From positions 124,001 to 188,000 of the forward strand of contig NW_020290039.1 in NCBI RefSeq assembly GCF_003144195.1: a DNA stretch of 64,000 nt, read 5' to 3'. This document shows, piece after piece, positions 58,263 through 64,000 of the stretch; the stretch's first letter is position 1, and each line of letters opens with the position of its first letter. This stretch comes from Ceraceosorus guamensis. Its lineage: Eukaryota > Basidiomycota > Exobasidiomycetes > Ceraceosorales > Ceraceosoraceae. The position numbers were made by a program, and so were the translations under genes. A model generated the notes under the pieces. It was not told the DNA's origin. It worked only from the letters and a program-made list of their open reading frames with translations, and searched no databases.

Positions 58263-59282
58263 GATGCGTAAGAGGTCAGATGGATTGCCACTGAAAGAGA
58301 AGGGCGCTTAGGGGAGCTTGGATCAGCGAGCGGCGGAGTCTGAGGAATTGGGACGCCTAGGTGAGAGGGACAGGCAGAGGAGGGAATGAAGGAGTTGATC
58401 TCTTGTAGTGGCGAGTTAAATGCTGGAAGACGGGCGCGTGCTGCACTGTGAGCAAGCCATGAGGACATCTTCCCCATCGAATCAAGGATCACGCATCGCC
58501 ATGGGTTGTCATGCGTCTTGTTCGGGTCGTGAGTCCTGCGCACCGTCGAGCCTCAGCCATACCCACCGCCGCCGTACCACATAGCGCGCATGCATGCATG
58601 CAGCACACAGCTCCACACCCGGCGACGGTCAAGCCAAACGGGACTTGATCCATTCGCCTCGTTTGGTAGTGTCAGACACTTGACGACTCATCAAGCCGCC
58701 TCCCAGCGAAGCTGGTCTTGGCGTTCCCGGACTGCGACTGACAAAGAGATTGGGCCAACGCTTCACAGGGTAGACAGGCCAACAGGACGTAGCTGATGTG
58801 TGCTGTACTGCACGGCGTAGAAGCTGCCGGCTCGACGCGTTTGCCGAGGCCGGTTGGTGGGGATGTCAGCAGCAGCAGCAACAGCCACGGCATCATATAT
58901 GAATCCAACAGCTGCGCTTGGTTGATGCGTGCGGGGACAGCACATACAGTACAGCAGGAACTCATCGGACGCCATCCCGAACGTCTGCATCTGCTCCTCA
59001 CCTATAGCTGCATCCCTCGCATCTCTTTTCGGAGTGGACACTTAAACGTCGATGTTGTTCGGCCCTTGACCTGAGTTGCAACACGTTGATTGCCGCCTGA
59101 GTCGTGCCTCGCTGTGGACAGGCAGGCAGCTGGGCAGGCAAGCGCCCCCCATCAGCATGCACGCACGGTTGCGGGTGCAAGCTTTGTTTGCGTACTGTAC
59201 AGCATGCGTCCGGCGTTCCCCCCGCATCACACGCTCCACGCTCCACCGCACTCTGTCGACGCGGCTGCGCGTGCATGATGCA

Positions 59283-59320
59283 TATACTGTACAACAGTAC
59301 ATATACTGTACAACAGTATA
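59283..59320. repeat. Two tandem 19-bp palindromic units
   Basis: TATACTGTACAACAGTACA followed directly by TATACTGTACAACAGTATA. Each unit contains the inverted repeat TACTGT-ACA-ACAGTA, so each can form a hairpin or bind a dimeric regulator. Confidence 0.9.
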
Positions 59321-61103
59321 TATATTTGCACTGCTCTCTCTGAGCCGAGGAGCAACTGAGTGATGCAGCTATACATGTAGGCTTTTCTTTACTGCGCCAC
59401 ATTTCCAACTCTAATCATGAATCAGAATGGTGTGCATCGCGATTACAAATCTTGAGTCTGGTCACGAGTCTCAAACCACCGAACTTGGAAGGGGCCTGTG
59501 GTCACGCGTGCTCTCCTTTCCGCCGTACATGAACGGAAGTGAGAGATGTGATGTCCTGATCGATGAGCAGGCAACGACGCTTGGTGAGACTCGCGCGCTC
59601 CTGCGACTGCTCTATGACACTATACTAGCATACCAGCGGCAATCGGCGATGGACCATCGTGCCCACGTCGTCCGCCATCAGCAGCAGCGGTGGGTGAACG
59701 CAAATTAAGCTCTGTTTTGCCATATAGCCAGCAGCGCGGCGCGAGCAACGTATCGAGTGAATAAATCCGCTGCTCCTCTTTCCTTAAGCTTGCTCTCTTT
59801 TCGCCGTCCCGCTGCCCGACCTGCAGGACCCAGGACCTACACAGTAACATCATTCATTGATGCCGCCATTGCCTTATTCGACCTCGACTCTTCGGCTACC
59901 GGAACACACGTTGTGCGGTCCATAATTGATGTTTGACGTGCACACCGCTCTCTCTCTCCCTTCTGCTGCAGACTTCACCCACAGCAGGGTCCGTTTCGTC
60001 AGGTTCGGCGCCTCCACGATTATTCGTTGAGCAGTCTGAGTCGTGGCGCCCTCACCTTCTTAGAGACGCGCGGCTGTCGCGATGCCTTCCACGAGTAGCC
60101 CCTCAAGACTATCGCATCCGAGTGGGTGGCTGGGTCTCAAAGAGCCGGGTACGTGTCAACCGCGGCCGGCAAGGACCGCCGCAAGCCACACAATTGCATG
60201 GTCGATATATAGGACCTTGCTTCAGAGCGAGGCCAGCCTCGCTCGGTGACACCATGCCACCCAGACATTCACCTCTGCGCGCTGTTGTGGGCATCTTCAA
60301 AGGTCAGCGCATCTCGACTGGTGAGCTTAATTCGAGCCGAAATCGTGGCGAGGGCCGGTGTGCCTCGCAATTGTTGTGAATTGCGGAAGCATGCGCGGAA
60401 CTCAATGTTTACCGTGGAGTGTCGCGTGTGCGGAAGCGTCGGGTCTTTTCCCAGCAGTCTGAGTGCTCAGTACCGTAGCAGCCAAACACTAAATTGGCAT
60501 GGCCGTCTGCGGTCTGCGCATGTTTGAGGAACCTCTTCCTAACCAGATCGCATGGGCGCATGGGCGGTCGCGCCGGCATTCCACGGATCTGCCTTGGACA
60601 ACGCGTCGTTGCCCCTCGGACGCCAAAAGGCGAAGCTTGAACCGCGGCTGCAAGCTCCCTGCCGTGAGAGAGCCTGACATCTCTCCAATGGCGATCCTTT
60701 TCATGCTCTGGCCCAACGAGGTGGTCGTGTGTGTCTCGCGCTCTCCAACCCTTTGTCGTTTGCTTGGCTTGCTCCCAGACGAAGTTTTCTCACCTCTGCA
60801 GCCCTCGTCATTGGTCGCGCACGAGCTAGCTCTTATACCTTGCCGCCTCTGAGTCGTCAAAGCGGGCAGACTTGAAATGATGGCGTTGAACGATGCACAG
60901 AGAGGACTTGCTTGGGCACATGTTAGGCGTTCAAGTTCGCCGACCTGGCCGAAAGTCGCCGATCACGGATAAGCATCAGCGAGCAAGTGGATGGAGCAGA
61001 CACAGCAAACATGCTGGCCATGCAGCAGCAGCAGCTCCGCACAGTTTGGAGCGCGGATCAGGCGCAAGAAGAGTATACACATCTGCAGCACTTGTCACCT
61101 CAC

Positions 61104-61156
61104 AATCAAGAATCGTGAATCGTGAATGTGGATCACGAATCCTGAATCGTGAATCA
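61104..61156. repeat. GTGAATC heptamer cluster
   Basis: Five or six copies of AATCGTGA / TCACGAAT in both orientations within about 55 bp, partly in 7-bp register. Confidence 0.85.
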
Positions 61157-61680
61157 TAGGCGTCTGCGTGTGCGTGTGCGGGCGCCTCTATATGAAGTGC
61201 CTGCATGCTTGCAGCTCGCGTCAGACGCCCGCGACCCGCTTTACTTCAAATCAAAAGGAAGCGCGCATCTTTCGGTCCTGATGTCCGTTTCTTTCGGAGC
61301 CGTCGAGCTGCATCATGGCGATCTTCGACGCGGTCATTTCCCTCGATTCCCGCGATTGAAAATACGTGGCAGACGCCCTCGTCCAGTCGTCTCGTGACCC
61401 TTTCTTGGGTGCCGCAAGGTATCACACGCTATTATGGCAGCACCGAGCCAGGTCACGAGACAGCGCGAGTCCACAAAGCTTGGCAAATTTTGCCTTACCA
61501 AGGATATGCCAAGCCATTCCATTCGAAGGGTATCGCCAGCGCTGGCGCTGGATAACTCGAGTATCTCTTTGTACCAATTCGTGTTCACATCTGCTGCCTT
61601 TTGACCATTCGGCTCACGTAGCGGGAACCTGCTCGGTTTCCCCTCCTGGCTATGAGGACCCGCCGAACAGCTTGGTCCCT

Positions 61681-62981
61681 TTACTGGCTCTTGATGCTCT
61701 TTCTGCCGCTCTTGCTTCTGGAACGAGTTCCAGCGGAGGGTCCCTTCGGATTGCCAGCAACGCCAGCAGCGGAGCGCAGATTTTCAGCAATCTCAAGCCC
61801 AAAGAAAGCAGCGATGATGATTGGGAATATGAGCCACAAGCCATTTGGCAGGGCAAATAGAATCCACCAATCGAAGGTGGAGTTGTGGCTAGACATTTGA
61901 AGCGAAGCAGGTGATATCAGTGGCGCAGTTCTAGAGGAAGGGCAACGACCAGACTTACCCTGTGTATGTCCAGCCTTTTGGTCCTCCCAGATAGTCCTGA
62001 GTTGGGATGAAGACTCTCAGCGAGCGGTAGACGCAGCATCTCGCTAATTCAAGGTCTCACCTGCAGCCAATAGAGAGCAGTCTTGCTCCAGGTCATGACC
62101 ACAGCGGTGAAGCCAACTAGAGGCGATACAGCCAGATAGCGCGGCTCCGCGAAGTGCGCAAGACCAAGATAGGTGAAGTTGAGAATGGTCTCCACCACAT
62201 TGAGGGAAGCTGAGGGAAGGGAAAGGACGCGTCAGCAAAGCCAATAATTTACGTCAGCTCTGACATTCGAGCGCGAAGACGGAAGCCATTCGCTAGAGCG
62301 TGCGAGCAGGGCGCTGCCGCTGCTTCAGGCATCACTACGAAGTACCGGCCGATCTTGCACTGAGATCCGCGCTTCCCTATTCTGGTCTCCCGGCCAACTG
62401 AAGGTCTCCCTACTGAGGGCTGACCTATGTTCAGCACTGCTTTACGATTCTTCTCCTTCCTGCCGCGCAAATACAGGCCTCGCGAGCTTCTCCTCTTGCC
62501 AGCTTGCTCCGTGCCTGGAGAGCAAAGTCGCTTTTGACACCGATGGCAACCGTGCTTTGGGCTACAGCGAGCACTGACCTTGCGCAGCTGTGAATCCAAG
62601 CTTGTCCTCCCAAGCTTTTCGGGAATAAATCAAATCGACGCCTTCGTACTTTCCGTAGGCCGCCCAGATAGGAAAGAGAAATCCATCTTTGAAGCTGTGC
62701 GGACGACTGAAGATGTATCCAGTATCCCAGCTGTGCGGGCAAGGTGGTCACCTTTGAGGTCAGCGGGACCACCCACAAAAAAGCGCCGCTCGATCAGGCG
62801 ACTTACATGACCAGAAGGGAGGAGAAGCTGTTCGGGTATGCGTGAGTGCAAGGAGGTCAAGGTATAATGGTGAGCCATGGGCGTATATGCCAACTGGCTC
62901 ACATCCGCAGATTCTCACTCACACAAACCAAGCCGAGATCCAAGTCTGAGGCTTGTGAATGCTAAGAGCGCCGACGGCCAT
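61681..62981 (-). CDS. EXPERA-like (EBP/TMEM97-type) membrane protein
   Basis: Six exons on minus: 62981-62923, 62827-62807 (21 nt), 62730-62579, 62209-62061, 61996-61959 (38 nt), 61888-61681; introns 64-95 nt and one of 369 nt; 208 residues. Seen: TWISAWFVFSSLLVIWDTGY, SFKDGFLFPIWAAYGKYEGV, NVVETILNFTYLGLAHF, VSPLVGFTAVVMTWSKTALY and FALPNGLWLIFPIIIAAFFG, giving about four transmembrane helices, with W-D and N/E residues in the first helices as in the EXPERA superfamily. The tail is basic (GTRSRSKSGRKSIKSQ). Family knowledge: EXPERA proteins include sterol delta8-delta7 isomerase and the sigma-2 receptor TMEM97. I infer a sterol- or lipid-related ER role only. The 21-nt exon supplies FSSLLVI, completing helix 1. 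Confidence 0.75.
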
Positions 62982-63877
62982 CTTGCTAGTAGATGTAGCA
63001 CGGGTCAAGAAAAGGAGCGTGGGGTGTATCGACCGAGCAGAACGCAGAGGTCGTTGAGGTGATGATGTGGGCGCGTGAAGGAAGCTGCGTTGGCGTCATG
63101 AAGCAAAGACAAGAATCGGCGCATGGGCATAGGAATTAAGCAATTAGGAATCGTGAATAATCATCCGCCCGTTGCTGGACTCGTGACTCCTTTTGAAGCT
63201 CTAAAGATGAGCACAGGATGGTCCGATTTCGTGTCACGTTGAGCGTCTCTGTCCGACTGCCTGCATGCATAGATCCTCCTGCACGCACGTTGCTCCACAC
63301 TCACGACTTATTTCGCGAAGATGTTGGATGCTGCATATGCATATGCTGGTGCCCATATAGCATGCACGCTCCTCATCAGCTCGCGGCGGAGCTTGCGGTC
63401 CGTCTGCAGAGCTTGCTGCTATTGCGCGCTATCGCGCTTTGCACGCGTTGGCGCGTGTTTGAGCGAGGGCTGGAAATCCAATGTTCGAGAAGTATTTCGG
63501 CGAGCGCCCTGCTCATGCAGCTGCCAATGCAAGCAGCATCATCAGCTGGCTACAGCGAGTCGTGAGTCGCGAGTCCGTGCGGTGCTGATGCTTTTGTCGC
63601 TTGGACGAGCGCAGCGTCGTCGCGGGGCCCTCCAGCGGTATATGGGCACAATGTTGGGATCACGAGGGAAGATCTCATCACCATTCGCACCGTCCTCCTC
63701 TTGCTCCTTCGCACAGCCACAGCCACAACCAGGTGCAGCTAGGCAATCCCAATCAAGTTTGTTCCGATACGATATCGACACCCCTCTTGCACACTTTCCT
63801 ATCTCTTGCAATCCTCGATCCTCTCTCGACTTGGAAGATCTTCGCTCGCCTCGTTTCGTCTCTTACAAGCCGATAAT
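62982..63877. promoter_or_regulatory. Divergent upstream region of the EXPERA-like and ARP2-like genes
   Basis: 896 bp with AATCGTGAATAATC near 63149, GAGTCGTGAGTCGCGAGTCC near 63557-63576 and a TGCATATGCATATGC patch near 63332. The last 100 bp before 63878 are C/T-rich. No gene is supported. Confidence 0.5.
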
Positions 63878-64000
63878 ATGGCGGACGAGAGACCGGTAGT
63901 TGTCGACAATGGTACCGGTGTGGGTGTAGCGTGCTCGCATTGGCTTGGTCCATCGCCACGCAGGCATGCATCTCACTAACACTGTTCACCATTCGCCCTT
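63878..64000 (+). CDS. ARP2: Probable actin-related protein 2, first exon only (partial)
   Basis: The ATG at 63878 opens MADERPVVVDNGTG, then a GTGGGT donor at 63920 and a CTAAC branch-like site at 63976-63980, so the window ends inside intron 1 just before the expected acceptor. The DNGTG phosphate-binding loop belongs to the actin superfamily. Conventional actins read DNGSG and ARP3 reads DCGTG, so ARP2 fits best. Role if right: Arp2/3 complex subunit that nucleates branched actin at endocytic patches. Only 14 residues are visible, so the assignment is provisional. Confidence 0.6.

Larger units (their letters stand above)
58263..61680. other. Gene-poor 3.4 kb region
   Basis: It lies between the start of the acyl-CoA dehydrogenase gene and the stop of the EXPERA-like gene. 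It contains GCGCATGCATGCATGCAGC near 58587, the palindromic 19-bp tandem repeat at 59283-59320, CAG runs (58868-58885, 59680-59690, 61025-61035) and the GTGAATC cluster at 61104-61156. Open frames up to 148 codons (59933-60379) show no recognisable domain. Confidence 0.5.

Noticed and set aside
59933-60379. 148-codon plus-strand frame in the 58-61.6 kb gap
   Set aside because: No recognisable domain, no plausible splice partners, and starts in a pyrimidine-rich tract.
62735-62878. ATG at 62878 as the start of the EXPERA-like gene, giving a His/Leu-rich peptide then a donor at 62806
   Set aside because: Its phase at the GTAAGT donor does not match the conserved downstream frame. The upstream ATG at 62981 with a 21-nt second exon fits every phase and gives a proper helix.
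1-64000. tRNA or rRNA genes, transposons, LTR or viral relics, CRISPR arrays
   Set aside because: I looked for B-box-like GGTTCGAATCC strings, terminal repeats, transposase, reverse-transcriptase or capsid motifs and regular spacer arrays, and saw none. A tRNAscan, Infernal or RepeatMasker run would settle it.

Overview
The window is nuclear DNA of a fungus, most likely a basidiomycete and plausibly of the smut lineage (Ustilaginomycotina). The grounds are many short introns (about 60-110 nt, GTRAGT donors, CTRAY-like branch sites), GC-rich coding sequence, and families such as a fungal LRR/PP2C adenylate cyclase, a PMA1-type proton pump, an ATG13 with a very long disordered tail, and a SMG6-like PIN nuclease. 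The lineage call is inference. I rebuilt the spliced models by hand, requiring GT-AG borders and frame continuity across every junction. I found no tRNA, rRNA, transposon, viral relic or CRISPR array.

Layout, left to right. 1-9 kb: the 3' end of an unknown gene, a 2H phosphoesterase, and a SMG6/EST1-like nuclease. 9-19.3 kb: ATG13 and PAF1 on the minus strand, then an ENTH/UIM epsin on plus. 21-28.6 kb: one very large adenylate cyclase gene (2,453 residues) with Ras-association, LRR, PP2C-like and cyclase domains. 29-35 kb: a small single-pass membrane protein and the plasma-membrane H+-ATPase, both minus. 35.1-41 kb: a gene-poor stretch with homopolymer tracts. 41-47.4 kb: a VOC/glyoxalase-fold protein (minus) and a class I CPD photolyase (plus). 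48-56 kb: a 51-residue Cys-rich protein, an Ala/Glu/Lys coiled-coil protein, an NNF1-like kinetochore candidate, a HemK/MTQ1 glutamine methyltransferase and SEC66. 56-64 kb: an ACAD10/11-type acyl-CoA dehydrogenase, an EXPERA-like membrane protein and the first exon of a probable ARP2.

Most genes are housekeeping and form no obvious pathway cluster. Functional links are loose: adenylate cyclase and PMA1 both concern nutrient signalling and growth, and epsin and ARP2 both act in endocytosis. Several neighbours are divergent (PAF1/epsin, coiled-coil/NNF1-like, HemK/SEC66, VOC/photolyase, EXPERA-like/ARP2) and probably share promoter regions.

The most striking observation is in the photolyase gene. 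Two successive 3-nt micro-exons (CAA and TGG) appear to be needed to rebuild the invariant NNGGWQW motif, and either could be skipped without changing frame. Other points of interest are a period-7 GTGARTC motif that recurs only between genes, two frame-neutral stop-free introns, a 21-nt exon in the EXPERA-like gene, and two small conserved-looking proteins of unknown role. I did not find a clear new multi-gene system.
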